Notes: generated by a model from the sequence alone, not told the origin. DNA of 64,000 bases from Caldicellulosiruptor acetigenus (GCF_026914305.1 NZ_CP113866.1:2422001-2486000); one strand, 5' to 3'; positions 27,606-36,620 are shown, counted from the first letter of the stretch. A program made the numbers and translations.

Positions 27606-27634
27606 TTGTGAGTCTATTGTAAAAGGAATATAAT
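27606..27634 (+). promoter_or_regulatory. Promoter of the potassium uptake operon
   Basis: TTGTGA (27606-27611), 17-bp spacer, TATAAT (27629-27634), about 48 bp before the first trkA start. Confidence 0.6.
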
Positions 27635-27682
27635 TTAATCTATGAATTTTGAAAGGTAATATCAAGTAGGGGTGCAGAAAAA

Positions 27683-28303
27683 TTGTATATAATAGTTGTG
27701 GGGTGTGGAAAAGTAGGTTCAACACTTGCAAAGTCTCTTTCTGATGAAGGACACGACGTTGTGGTGATAGATTCTGACGCTAAAAACTTTGAAAGACTTG
27801 GTCCTGACTTTAACGGCATGAAAATCCAGGGGGTTGTGATTGATGAAGATGTTTTAAAACAGGCAGGAATAGAAAAAGCTGACGCACTGGCAGCAGTAAC
27901 TCCTGACGACAGTACAAACATAATGGCTGCTCAGATTGCTGAAGAGATTTACAACGTGCCAAAGGTGATAGCAAGGATTTATGACCCTCTGAGAGAAGAT
28001 ATTTTCCACTCTCTTGGGCTTGAAACAATCTGTCCTACAACCTTGGCTGTTGAGTATATAAAATCAATCCTTCTTTCGCGCGAGATAAGGCACAAGCACA
28101 GGTTCGGCAAGGACGATGTGTTTTTCAAGTACATCACTCCAAAGAGAGATGATATTGGAAAAGGTCTGGACAAAATAATTCTCCCTGAAAACTGTTATCT
28201 TTTTGGGATAATCCGAAACGAACACTTTTATTTCAAGAATAAAAACATAAGACTTCAGGAAAATGATATCATGGTAGTTGCTGAAAAGAAGGTGAATCAA
28301 TGA
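27683..28303 (+). CDS. TrkA/KtrA-type RCK potassium channel regulator (first copy)
   Basis: A 206-aa cytoplasmic gating subunit. The Rossmann RCK_N domain starts MYIIVVGCGKVGSTLAKSL (GxGxxG) with the ribose-binding acid in VVIDSD, and a C-terminal RCK_C domain ends near residue 205. It binds NAD(H)/ATP-type nucleotides and opens TrkH. The start is a TTG at 27683 with AGGGGTG upstream. It overlaps the second copy by 4 bp. The two paralogues may form a hetero-octameric ring (inference). Confidence 0.88.
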   Translation: MYIIVVGCGKVGSTLAKSLSDEGHDVVVIDSDAKNFERLGPDFNGMKIQGVVIDEDVLKQAGIEKADALAAVTPDDSTNIMAAQIAEEIYNVPKVIARIYDPLREDIFHSLGLETICPTTLAVEYIKSILLSREIRHKHRFGKDDVFFKYITPKRDDIGKGLDKIILPENCYLFGIIRNEHFYFKNKNIRLQENDIMVVAEKKVNQ

Positions 28304-28965
28304 GAGTTGCTATTGTTGGCGGTGGAAAGGTTGGGTATTTTTTGACAAAACTTTTGGCAGAAAGAGGAAGGTATCACATAACTGTGATTGAGCAGCAACC
28401 GGAGCTTTGCAGGAAAGTTGCCGAAGAGTTTTCGAATGTGACTGTGATAGAAGGTGATGGTACTTCTTTGGACACCCTCTCTGATGCAAAAGTTCACAAG
28501 TGTGACTTTTTTATTGCCGTAACCGGAAAGGATGAGGACAACCTCATATCATGTCAGCTTGCAAAGAAGGTATTTGAGGTAAAAAGAACTATAGCAAGGG
28601 CGAACAACCCCAAAAACATAAACGTGATGAAAAGACTGGGTGTTGACAATGTGATATCTTCAACAGATATCATTGCAAAGATAATCGAACATGAGGTGGA
28701 GATAGAACCTCTTTCTGTCCTTGCCACGTTAAAAAATGGTGAGATAATAGTTTTCCAGGCAGTTGTTCAGCAAAATTCACCTGCTGCTAACAAAAAGATT
28801 GCAGAAGTTCCGTTCCCAAAAGAAAGTATAATAGGTGCTATCATGAGAGAAAACGAAACATTTGTACCATCTGGGGATAGTGTTATTCTGCCAGGTGATA
28901 CACTGCTTGTAATTGTCAGTGAACAGGCAAAAAGAGAGTTCAAGCGTTTAATTAGCTCAAAATAA
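28300..28965 (+). CDS. TrkA/KtrA-type RCK potassium channel regulator (second copy)
   Basis: A 221-aa RCK protein: MRVAIVGGGKVGYFLTKLL nucleotide loop, VIEQ acid, EGDGTS, and an RCK_C domain (about 140-218, ending PGDTLLVIVSEQ). It starts with ATG inside the stop of the first copy. It differs clearly in sequence from that copy, so this is an old duplication rather than a recent repeat. It acts at the inner face of the membrane on TrkH. Confidence 0.9.
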   Translation: MRVAIVGGGKVGYFLTKLLAERGRYHITVIEQQPELCRKVAEEFSNVTVIEGDGTSLDTLSDAKVHKCDFFIAVTGKDEDNLISCQLAKKVFEVKRTIARANNPKNINVMKRLGVDNVISSTDIIAKIIEHEVEIEPLSVLATLKNGEIIVFQAVVQQNSPAANKKIAEVPFPKESIIGAIMRENETFVPSGDSVILPGDTLLVIVSEQAKREFKRLISSK

Positions 28966-28986
28966 TGTAGAAGGTGATTGATTGGG

Positions 28987-29118
28987 ATGCTTAAGAAAAA
29001 GGAAAAAAATCTTAAAACCACATTTATTGGTGTGCTGGTAGAGATTGGCCTTGCGCTGGGGTTCATCGCTGCTGGTGCCATTGTCACTTTAATCCCTTAT
29101 CTTTTTGCTCATAAATAA
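28987..29118 (+). CDS. Small 43-aa single-span membrane protein in the potassium operon
   Basis: ATG 28987 to TAA 29116-29118, preceded by GAAGGTGA at about nine nt. The peptide starts MLKKKEKNLKTTF, followed by one hydrophobic helix (about residues 13-38, with GLALGFIAAGAIVTLIP) and a short end. It lies between the second trkA (21 bp) and trkH (30 bp) on the same strand. The positive-inside rule places the basic N-terminus in the cytoplasm. It resembles accessory peptides of ion pumps such as KdpF in size and topology, but no homology is claimed. Confidence 0.65.
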   Translation: MLKKKEKNLKTTFIGVLVEIGLALGFIAAGAIVTLIPYLFAHK

Positions 29119-29148
29119 AAAAGTGCTGAAGAAGAGGGCTGAAGAGTA

Positions 29149-30663
29149 ATGTACAACAAACATAAGTTTAAAGATGGTCATATAGAGCTTCGACATGTCC
29201 TTTACATGACTGGGAAAACTTTAAGTGCAATAGGGATAGTAGAAATAGTAGCTGCCATAACCTCTCTTTTGTACCGAGAGTGGAACATGTTATTTAATCT
29301 TATGATTGGCATTGGACTTTTTTTTCTCGTAAGTTTTATATTTATCTTTATCGGAAGGGATACAAAAGAAGAGAAGTTTTCATGGGGCGCTGGAATGAGC
29401 ATGGTGGCTTTAACCTGGGCGCTTGGCGCACTAATTTCAGCTGTGCCACCATACCTTTCGGGACATTTTAAATCATACTTGGACGCATTTTTTGAAGTTA
29501 TGAGCGGATATACAACAACAGGTCTTGTTCTGATTCAAGACTTGGACCATGCACCAATGGGACTTAACATGTGGCGACATTTAATCACCTACATCGGCGG
29601 TCAGGGTATGGTGCTTATGACCTTGAGCTTTCTTGCCTCGGGTATGCGCGGGCTTTTAAAGGTTTACATGGGCGAGGCAAGAGATGAGCAGATATTTCCA
29701 AACGTTATGCACACAGCAAGGATAATCTGGTCTGTGAGCCTTTTATACCTTGTTTTAGGAACCTTGGCTTTGACAATAAATGGAGTTTTAATAGGTCTTC
29801 CTTTGGACATGGCATTTTTCAGGGGGCTGTGGATGTTTCTTGGTGGCTGGGACACAGCAGGGTTTGCTCCGCAGTCTCAAAACGCAATGTATTTTCACAG
29901 TCTATCATATGAGATTATATCTATGACCATTATGATTTTAGGAACAATAAACTTTGCACTCCATTATTTCATTCTCACAGGCAATTATAAAGAAGGTATC
30001 AGAAATGCTGAGATAAAAAGCCTTTTTACAACAATAACCATTTTGAGTTTTCTTGGAGCTGTTGCTTTAAAAGGCATTTATTCAGATGGCGCAGTTTCAT
30101 TTAGAAAAACCTTTTATCATTTTGTTTCTGCCCACACAGGTACAGGCTTTGCTACTCTTTATTCACAGCAATTTTTCTATGAATGGTCAGACGCAGCGAT
30201 AATCCTTTTGGTTATTGCAATGCTGGCTGGTGGGTCTGTGTGCTCAACAGCAGGTGGTATAAAAGCACTCAGAATTGCAATCCTTGCAAATGCTCTTGTA
30301 AACGATATAAAAAAGATGATAAAACCAGATTCAGCAGTTGTTGTTGAAAAGTTTCATCACTTAAAAGAGGTAACACTGCAGGACAAACACGTTCGAAATG
30401 CTTCTATTATAATACTTTTGTATATTGCAACATTTGCTTTTGGAACACTGGCAGGCACATTTTTTGGATATCCTTTGAAAGCTGCGATGTTTGAATCTGC
30501 CTCAGCACTTGGCAACGTTGGACTTTCAATCGGAATTACTCAGCCTTCCATGCCAGATGCTCTTAAAATCATCTACATCTTTATGATGTGGGTGGGAAGG
30601 CTTGAGTTCATGTCTGTAATAGCGCTTTTTGCATTCTTATTTAAAGAAGCAAAGGAAGGATAA
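29149..30663 (+). CDS. trkH: TrkH/KtrB-type potassium transporter
   Basis: A 504-aa membrane protein with the four MPM repeats of the Trk/Ktr/HKT family. Filter glycines are visible in SGYTTTGLVL, GGWDTAGFAPQ, HTGTGFATLY and ASALGNVGLSIG, plus the intramembrane-loop region GGSVCSTAGGIKALR. It conducts K+ and is gated by the RCK proteins encoded upstream. Length and motifs are complete. Confidence 0.93.
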   Translation: MYNKHKFKDGHIELRHVLYMTGKTLSAIGIVEIVAAITSLLYREWNMLFNLMIGIGLFFLVSFIFIFIGRDTKEEKFSWGAGMSMVALTWALGALISAVPPYLSGHFKSYLDAFFEVMSGYTTTGLVLIQDLDHAPMGLNMWRHLITYIGGQGMVLMTLSFLASGMRGLLKVYMGEARDEQIFPNVMHTARIIWSVSLLYLVLGTLALTINGVLIGLPLDMAFFRGLWMFLGGWDTAGFAPQSQNAMYFHSLSYEIISMTIMILGTINFALHYFILTGNYKEGIRNAEIKSLFTTITILSFLGAVALKGIYSDGAVSFRKTFYHFVSAHTGTGFATLYSQQFFYEWSDAAIILLVIAMLAGGSVCSTAGGIKALRIAILANALVNDIKKMIKPDSAVVVEKFHHLKEVTLQDKHVRNASIIILLYIATFAFGTLAGTFFGYPLKAAMFESASALGNVGLSIGITQPSMPDALKIIYIFMMWVGRLEFMSVIALFAFLFKEAKEG

Positions 30664-30669
30664 GCAAAG

Positions 30670-31161
30670 ATGCTGTTTAGAAAAATTTGTATTTTGACAA
30701 TCTTGGTTTTGGTATATTTAAAAGTTTTTGTACAGCCTGCACTTGCAAATCCTGTTGACAGCAAAACTTTACTTAACAATAGTTTTAAATATGACGGCAA
30801 AACCGTAGAGTTTCAGGGCGAAGCAATCGGTGAGATAATGAAAAGAGGAAAGTATGCGTGGGTAAACATTCATGACGGCCAGAACGCAATTGGCGTGTTT
30901 ATGAAATATGAAGATGCAAAAAAGATAAAGTATCTGGGCAGGCATCTTGTAAAGGGCGATACCGTTTTGGTAAAAGGAATATTTAACAGAAGTTGCAAAG
31001 TTCATGGTGGCGATACCGATATACACGCTCTGGAAGTGCAAATTGTAAAAAGAGGATATAAGGTGCAAGAGAGTGTTGACAGGACAAAGGCAATTTTTGC
31101 AATACTGATATTTTCGGTGGGAAGTTTTTTGATGTGGCTTGTGTTTAAAAACAAATGGTAA
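30670..31161 (+). CDS. Exported OB-fold-like protein with C-terminal membrane anchor
   Basis: A 163-aa protein: a signal peptide or N-terminal helix (about residues 5-26, ending ALANP), then a compact beta-rich part (KTVEFQGEAIGEIMKRG, YAWVNIHDGQNAIGVF, GDTVLVKGIFNRSCKVHGG) that reads like an OB fold (tRNA_anti/DUF4131-like), and a C-terminal hydrophobic helix (about 140-158). It follows trkH after 6 bp and is probably co-transcribed. The ligand is unknown. Confidence 0.65.
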   Translation: MLFRKICILTILVLVYLKVFVQPALANPVDSKTLLNNSFKYDGKTVEFQGEAIGEIMKRGKYAWVNIHDGQNAIGVFMKYEDAKKIKYLGRHLVKGDTVLVKGIFNRSCKVHGGDTDIHALEVQIVKRGYKVQESVDRTKAIFAILIFSVGSFLMWLVFKNKW

Positions 31162-31211
31162 AAGGGCAGGGTGACTCTTAAGTATAGTATTTTTTATATC
31201 ACCCAGCCCTT
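31162..31211. terminator. Bidirectional terminator between the potassium operon and vanZ
   Basis: AAGGGCAGGGTGA (31162-31174) pairs with TCACCCAGCCCTT (31199-31211) with one A/A mismatch. T-runs lie on both sides. It overlaps the end of the VanZ frame. Confidence 0.75.
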
Positions 31212-31663
31212 TTTCTAACCTTTTCTGTCAAGGTTTTAGGAAGCAGATACAAAAGCATTCCGATAGAATCAACCCCAACATCCACCGGGCTTGGACCTCT
31301 TCCTGCAACAAATATCTGGTGAATCTCATCTGTCACAGCATAAAGAAAAGAAAATATAAAACTCTTTGCAGCAGATTTTCTATAGTCATTTCCTCCTGCA
31401 AGAAAAGCTCTGTAAAATAGCATGCAAAGCACAAAATATTCTGTGACGTGCGCAAGTTTTCTTACAAAAAATTCAAAATTTTTTCTGTTAGCGTTTGTAA
31501 TGATATCTTTTCCTGCAAAAAATTCAACTATCCTTTCACACAAAACTGCCACCGAAAAACTCTTTTGATGAGAGATTATTCCTTCCTGGGAAGAAAAATA
31601 AAAGATTACTGCCATCCACAAAAATACAAGCGCCCAGTTCAGATAAAATTTGAATTTGTTCAC
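31199..31663 (-). CDS. VanZ family membrane protein
   Basis: A 154-aa protein with about four helices. The VanZ pattern is visible: W(A)VIFYFSSQEG near the N-terminus, FVRKLAHVTEYFVLCMLFYRAF in the middle and AVTDEIHQIFVAGRGPSPVDVGVDSIG near the C-terminus. VanZ in the vancomycin cluster gives low-level teicoplanin resistance, but most members have unknown roles in the envelope. It is monocistronic with its own promoter. Confidence 0.88.
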   Translation of the reverse strand: MNKFKFYLNWALVFLWMAVIFYFSSQEGIISHQKSFSVAVLCERIVEFFAGKDIITNANRKNFEFFVRKLAHVTEYFVLCMLFYRAFLAGGNDYRKSAAKSFIFSFLYAVTDEIHQIFVAGRGPSPVDVGVDSIGMLLYLLPKTLTEKVRKRAG

Positions 31664-31714
31664 TTCTTATGAGTCCTTTCCAAATGGCAATTAACCTTAA
31701 AGAATATACCATAA

Positions 31715-31743
31715 ATTATACCTTTAAAACTACTCAATGTAAA
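31715..31743 (-). promoter_or_regulatory. Promoter of the vanZ-family gene
   Basis: Minus strand TTTACA (31738-31743), 17-bp spacer, TATAAT (31715-31720), 52 bp before the start. Confidence 0.55.
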
Positions 31744-31796
31744 TTAGCTTTGGGAATGCTTTTTCTTAAATCATATCTACATATTTTTCAAGACCT

Positions 31797-33602
31797 TTAA
31801 CTAATCTCTCCAGCAAACTGCTTTTTAAATAAGGTTGCATACCTTCCTTCTTTCCTAAGCAAATCTTCATGATTACCGCTTTCAACTATCATACCATTTT
31901 CCACAACATATATCATATCAGCATTTTGGATTGTGGATAGTCTATGAGCAATAATAAGTGTGGTCTTACCTTGCATGAGATTATTCAAAGCCTCAACAAC
32001 GGCCTCTTCTGACTCAGAATCCAAAAAAGATGTTGCTTCATCTAAAAGAAGTATAGGTGAATCTTTCAAAATAGCCCTGGCAATTGCAATCCTCTGGCGC
32101 TGACCACCAGAAAGCAAAATACCTCTTTCCCCTATTTTCGTATCATATCCATCAGGCAAGTTCATAATAAACTCATGCGCATTCGCCTTTTTGGCAGCCT
32201 CAATGACATCTTCTTTACTGGCAGTCAAGCAGCCATATCTAATATTTTCAAATACACTCCCATCGAAAAGATAAATATCCTGTGAAACATATGAAATAAG
32301 GCTTCTTAATACATCTTTTGAATATTCTTCTATCGGTCTTTCGAATACATAAATCTCCCCTTTTGGGCATTCATAAAATCCCAAAAGTAGTTTGAATATA
32401 GTACTTTTTCCACCTCCACTTTCACCCACAAAAGCTACTTTTGAATTTTTCATCACTTTAAAAGAGATACCTTTCAAAACATCTTGATCTTTTTGATATG
32501 AAAAATAAACATCTCTGAACTCTATGCATATATCTGAGCTCTTTTCAATTAAATCCTGATGCTTGAAATTGCCTGCACTGTTACTTTCCAGCACCAATTT
32601 CACTTGTCCAAGTTCACTGTTTGGCAAGTCTAAAATCTCAAATACTCTCTGCGCACCTGCCAACGACCCCTGCAAACTTGTCAGAAACTGTCCAACAGCA
32701 CCAAATAGCCAAATAAGCCCACCTGTCATCTGTATACTTGCCATTAAACTCCCAAATGTGAGCTTGTTATTAATTATCAAAAAACCACCCAAAACAATTT
32801 GACCAAGGAATATCAAATACCCAACAGAATAATTAAATGATGCCAGTACGGAATTGTAATGAACCCTTTTCAGTGAAAGTTTATACAAAGCCATGTTAAC
32901 ATCAACAAACTTTTCAAATATTACTTTCCCAATGTTAAAGCTTCTGATAACAAATGCCCCTGCGATAATATCTGAAAATCGCGATGTTACATCAGAAAGT
33001 TTTTCCTGAATTTTATCGCTTATCTTTCTTAATGGCTTTATAAAAGCTGAATTGAATATAAAATTGAGAAAGCCTGTTATAAGAGCATACAAAAACAGTA
33101 CTTTATTAATGGACAATAGCACAACAGTACTGCCAGCAGCACTAATCAAAGCCATAACCAGAACCATAACCTGCCACGAATATGCCCCCTCTGCAACTGA
33201 TACATCATTGTTAAGTCTTGATATGAAATCACCACTGTGCCTTTTTTCAAAATATGGCATCGGAAGACTCAATATCTTTTTGAACAAATTTTCTCTTATT
33301 ATGACAGTGGTTTTTCTTATAGAATACTGATAAATGTATCCAAATATAGGTAGTATGACTATGAGAAGCCCAAAATTCTTTGCAACAAAAACTATGCCCT
33401 CAACAAAAGATTTTGTATTTCTTACCAGTATTGAATCTGTTACTTTTTTAACTCCAATTGCAGCAATGTAATTGAATATAAATGTCTGAGATGCAATTAC
33501 AAGCATTGATATTGTATATGATAAACCTAAAAAAACATTTCCACCATTTCTCCACATGAAAGAAAAAAGTCTAAAAAGTCTTGTTTTAAAGACATTTTTC
33601 AT
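31797..33602 (-). CDS. ABC exporter half-transporter (second of pair)
   Basis: A 601-aa fused membrane and ATPase protein of the MsbA/BmrA class. Six helices in the first 310 residues include the export coupling sequence SGDFISRLNNDVS. The NBD has Walker A GESGGGKST, Q-loop YVSQDIYLFDGS, signature LLSGGQRQR, Walker B ILLLDEATS with the catalytic Glu, and H-loop IAHRLST. All sites are canonical. It lies 27 bp after another half-transporter, so the two may form a heterodimer. Substrate unknown: lipid, peptide or drug. Confidence 0.92.
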   Translation of the reverse strand: MKNVFKTRLFRLFSFMWRNGGNVFLGLSYTISMLVIASQTFIFNYIAAIGVKKVTDSILVRNTKSFVEGIVFVAKNFGLLIVILPIFGYIYQYSIRKTTVIIRENLFKKILSLPMPYFEKRHSGDFISRLNNDVSVAEGAYSWQVMVLVMALISAAGSTVVLLSINKVLFLYALITGFLNFIFNSAFIKPLRKISDKIQEKLSDVTSRFSDIIAGAFVIRSFNIGKVIFEKFVDVNMALYKLSLKRVHYNSVLASFNYSVGYLIFLGQIVLGGFLIINNKLTFGSLMASIQMTGGLIWLFGAVGQFLTSLQGSLAGAQRVFEILDLPNSELGQVKLVLESNSAGNFKHQDLIEKSSDICIEFRDVYFSYQKDQDVLKGISFKVMKNSKVAFVGESGGGKSTIFKLLLGFYECPKGEIYVFERPIEEYSKDVLRSLISYVSQDIYLFDGSVFENIRYGCLTASKEDVIEAAKKANAHEFIMNLPDGYDTKIGERGILLSGGQRQRIAIARAILKDSPILLLDEATSFLDSESEEAVVEALNNLMQGKTTLIIAHRLSTIQNADMIYVVENGMIVESGNHEDLLRKEGRYATLFKKQFAGEIS

Positions 33603-33629
33603 AATATAACAATCACTCCTTACGCAAGA

Positions 33630-35369
33630 TTAGGCACACTGGTTTTGAAACTGCATCGAATAAAGCTGATAATACTTACCTTTCAGATTGAATAACTCAT
33701 CATGTGTTCCTTCCTCAACAATTTTCCCATCATCTATAACAACTATCCTATCTACATCTTTTATTGTTGAAAATCTGTGTGCAATAATAATGGCTGTTTT
33801 TCCTTTGAGGGTCTCATTTAGCGTATTCTGTATAAACTGTTCCGACTCTATGTCAAGTGCCGATGTTGCTTCATCAAATATTAAAATTTTTGAATTTTTT
33901 AAAATTGCTCTTGCAATTGTTATTCTCTGCTTCTGCCCACCTGATAGGTTTACAGCCTTCTCACCAACTCTGCTTTCAAAGCTTTCTGGTAGACTCAAAA
34001 TATAATCATAGATGTATGCTTTTTTAGACGCTTCTTCAATCTCATTAAAGTTGGCACTGTATTTTCCATACTTTATATTCTCAAAAATGCTCTCCGGAAA
34101 CAGGTACACATCTTGATTAACAACAGAAATTTTTTCTCTTAAAGAATTTGTATCCCAATCAAATATTGAAATACCAAAAACTTTCAAATTACCTTTTTGC
34201 GGTTTATAAAATCCCAGAATAAGCTTTATCAAGGTACTTTTGCCGCTACCACTGCTGCCAACAATGGCAATCTTCTCACCTTTTTTCACCTTGAGATTAA
34301 TTCCTTTTAAAATAGCTTCTTTACCCTCATCATACCAAAACCAAACATCTTCAAACTCTATGGCATATTCACAATCTTTTATCTCATCCTTTACAGTGCC
34401 ACTTGGCTCAGATGACAACCCAAGTATCTCACTTACCCTTTTAGATGCCGCTTTTGCTTTTCTATAAGAATTTATAATATTCGGCAAGATATTCATTGGC
34501 GCTAAAAAGATGTTCATTAATTCAACAAATGCCATGAGTCCTCCAAAAGTAAGCTCTCCATTTATAACCATAATCCCTCCTGTAAAAATCACCATTAAAT
34601 TAGGTCCTATCTGTATCAAGGCTTTTACTGGCTCAAGTAGCACTTCAACCTTAGCCGACTTTAAACCCGCTAAAAAGCTCTTGTCAAGACTTTGTTTAAA
34701 CTTTTCGAAAAAATGCTTTTCCAGCAAAAAAGCTTTGACAATTGCAATTCCTGATATTATCTCCTGTGAAATCGCGTTCACTTCACCATATAAATCTTGC
34801 TGTCTCTTGGTATATTTTTCAACAGGTTTGCTTATAAAAAGGGCTGCTACTACAGTTACTGGAATGATAGCAAAACAGATGAGAGTCATCTTCCAGTTAA
34901 GTGTAAATGCATAAATTGTTCCTATTATAAATACAACTGGATGATAAAAAAGGTCGTTCAAAGAAACAGATATAAAATTTTGAATTAGTGAAAGGTCACT
35001 TGTTAAGCGTGATAAAAAGTCGCCTGTTGCATTTTTCTCTATATAGCTTATTGGTGAAAATGTGAGTTTTTTCCCTATCTCAATTCTAAGGTCCGCAAGG
35101 CTTTTTTCGGAAAACTTACCAAAGAAAAATGCTTTGATATACTCAAGAGGAATCTTTGTACCGACCACTACCAAAACTACAAAAAAGATTTTAATAAACA
35201 ATTCCTTGCTTTTTAAAACTGCAGCATCAGCAAGTTCTTTTTCATATTTTATCAAAAGCACATTTATAAAAGATACTGCAATTGATAAAATGGCGGTCAA
35301 AAATAAAAGATGGAAATTTTTCTTCACTATATTAAACACACTTGAAAAATCTTTAAACTTTCCTTTCAT
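33630..35369 (-). CDS. ABC exporter half-transporter (first of pair)
   Basis: A 579-aa ABC exporter. TMD residues are about 1-310 with TGDFLSRLTSDLS. The NBD has Walker A GSSGSGKST, VVNQDVYLFPES, signature NLSGGQKQR, Walker B ILIFDEATS and IAHRFST. Both active-site sets of the pair look intact, unlike many heterodimeric exporters that carry one degenerate site, so two homodimers are equally possible. It follows the two small genes and the DUF2089 regulator on the same strand. Confidence 0.92.
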   Translation of the reverse strand: MKGKFKDFSSVFNIVKKNFHLLFLTAILSIAVSFINVLLIKYEKELADAAVLKSKELFIKIFFVVLVVVGTKIPLEYIKAFFFGKFSEKSLADLRIEIGKKLTFSPISYIEKNATGDFLSRLTSDLSLIQNFISVSLNDLFYHPVVFIIGTIYAFTLNWKMTLICFAIIPVTVVAALFISKPVEKYTKRQQDLYGEVNAISQEIISGIAIVKAFLLEKHFFEKFKQSLDKSFLAGLKSAKVEVLLEPVKALIQIGPNLMVIFTGGIMVINGELTFGGLMAFVELMNIFLAPMNILPNIINSYRKAKAASKRVSEILGLSSEPSGTVKDEIKDCEYAIEFEDVWFWYDEGKEAILKGINLKVKKGEKIAIVGSSGSGKSTLIKLILGFYKPQKGNLKVFGISIFDWDTNSLREKISVVNQDVYLFPESIFENIKYGKYSANFNEIEEASKKAYIYDYILSLPESFESRVGEKAVNLSGGQKQRITIARAILKNSKILIFDEATSALDIESEQFIQNTLNETLKGKTAIIIAHRFSTIKDVDRIVVIDDGKIVEEGTHDELFNLKGKYYQLYSMQFQNQCA

Positions 35370-35393
35370 AATAAAAAAACCTCCACAAAAAGA

Positions 35394-35651
35394 TTAAATC
35401 TGTACGGTTACCCTTGTGCCATCCCTGCTCTGAACTTCTACCAGTTTTAGCCCTTTGTATCTTTTCAATTGGTAAAAAGCTCTTGCTAATAACTTAAAGT
35501 CGACTTCTTTAAGGTCCGGACTCTCATTAATTTCTTTGGACATATGTTTGATTGCAATTCTTGGCCCAAATCTCAAAATAAAAGCAAGAAGAGAAATAGG
35601 AAATACAATTTTTACCTTCTTTCCATTGCTTGGACAAACCTCTATCTTCAT
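35394..35651 (-). CDS. Small protein (85 aa) of the DUF2089/SHOCT operon
   Basis: An 85-aa protein with no membrane segment strong enough to call. The ends KKVKIVFPISLLAFILRFGP and LKLVEVQSRDGTRVTVQI resemble the C-terminal parts of the YvlB/SHOCT-like protein encoded upstream (compare its VRVNIPLDFVKNMIKAVGP and IVNIESQDSRVYIVIE). So it looks like a shortened paralogue lacking the N-terminal SHOCT-like helix. The gap to the exporter gene is 24 bp. Function unknown. Confidence 0.65.
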   Translation of the reverse strand: MKIEVCPSNGKKVKIVFPISLLAFILRFGPRIAIKHMSKEINESPDLKEVDFKLLARAFYQLKRYKGLKLVEVQSRDGTRVTVQI

Positions 35652-35677
35652 CTTATCACCTCTTTGATTTTTAAAAA

Positions 35678-36106
35678 CTATTCAATGACTATATAAACCC
35701 TTGAGTCTTGTGATTCAATGTTTACAATCTCGCCATCCAAGTCATTTTCAATTGCATAGAGAATTAAATTGATATCAATACCCTCAGGTACTCCGATACT
35801 ACCAACAGATAAATTTTCAGTACCCTGAGATGTGGTGTTTTCATTTTTAGCATATTGATTTATCATCTTTTGAATGTATCCCGGACCCACAGCCTTTATC
35901 ATGTTTTTAACAAAATCAAGTGGAATATTAACTCTTACAACATCCTTGTCAGGTGAATCAACTGAAATTTTGAGAATTTTGCTTTTTTTAGCAACAGAGC
36001 GTTCATTAGCTCTATTTTGTAAAATACTTATCATGTCCAGTGCCTTTTCAGAAGAAAGTTTACCCTCTTCCACCATTTTCAATATTCTCAACATTTCCTC
36101 TTTCAT
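35678..36106 (-). CDS. SHOCT-like/YvlB-type small protein
   Basis: A 142-aa soluble protein. The N-terminus MKEEMLRILKMVEEGKLSSEKALDMI is the short helical SHOCT-like motif found at the start of YvlB/LiaX-type envelope stress proteins. A middle domain (VVRVNIPLDFVKNMIKAVGPG) and the C-terminal EIVNIESQDSRVYIVIE complete it. It directly follows the DUF2089 gene (3-bp gap). Such proteins tend to sit in cell-envelope-stress operons with ABC transporters, which matches the arrangement here. Confidence 0.75.
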   Translation of the reverse strand: MKEEMLRILKMVEEGKLSSEKALDMISILQNRANERSVAKKSKILKISVDSPDKDVVRVNIPLDFVKNMIKAVGPGYIQKMINQYAKNENTTSQGTENLSVGSIGVPEGIDINLILYAIENDLDGEIVNIESQDSRVYIVIE

Positions 36107-36109
36107 TTT

Positions 36110-36478
36110 TTAATTCTCCTCTCTTAAAATCTTTATAGCCTCATCAGGGGTTATTTCTCCTCTTTCTAACATCTCCAAAACATCCAGTGTATTGTGTGTT
36201 TTTGACTCATTTTCTTTTAGCCCCAGTGTCAAAAGAATACTCTCAAGTCTTGACCTTATTGTAGGATAAGAAATACCAAGTTCTCTTTCCATCTCTTTGA
36301 AGTTTCCTCTACTTTTTAAGAATACCTCAACAAAGTACAGCTGATCCTCTGATAACCTTAGGAATTTATTGAATTCAAAGTGATTTTCTATTGCTGTGCC
36401 ACAAGTTGAGCACTGTAGTTTTACAATGTGCAAGTCCGAATTGCACACAGGACATTGATTTATAAGCTTTACTTTCAT
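36110..36478 (-). CDS. DUF2089 family DNA-binding-like regulator
   Basis: A 122-aa protein. It has an N-terminal zinc-ribbon-like segment with two CxxC pairs (CPVCNSDL and LQCSTCGT), then a helix-turn-helix-like part (SRGNFKEMERELGISYPTIRSRLE) and a SHOCT-like C-terminus (DVLEMLERGEITPDEAIKIL). This is the DUF2089 pattern. As the first gene of the operon, next to an operator-like inverted repeat, it is the likely autoregulator of the SHOCT/ABC exporter genes (inference). Confidence 0.82.
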   Translation of the reverse strand: MKVKLINQCPVCNSDLHIVKLQCSTCGTAIENHFEFNKFLRLSEDQLYFVEVFLKSRGNFKEMERELGISYPTIRSRLESILLTLGLKENESKTHNTLDVLEMLERGEITPDEAIKILREEN

Positions 36479-36512
36479 TCATATTCTCACCTTTTCTCGT
36501 TTTTTAATTAAT

Positions 36513-36566
36513 ATTTTATTCTAAACTTTAAAATATTGCAATACATATTTTAATAATTTTAAAGTT
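36513..36566 (-). promoter_or_regulatory. Promoter with 11-bp inverted repeat upstream of DUF2089
   Basis: Minus strand TTGCAA (36536-36541), 17 bp, TAAAAT (36513-36518). A perfect inverted repeat AACTTTAAAAT/ATTTTAAAGTT has one arm in the promoter spacer (36524-36534) and the other just upstream of the -35 box (36556-36566). It is a good operator candidate, although the region is AT-rich. Confidence 0.5.
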
Positions 36567-36620
36567 AACGCGATCATTTTATCAACATTATTAAAACAAC
36601 ACTTCAATAATATTAATTCA

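Noticed and set aside
31797..35369. Heterodimeric exporter with one degenerate ATP site
   Set aside because: Both half-transporters have canonical Walker A, signature, Walker B Glu and H-loop, so degeneracy is not supported.
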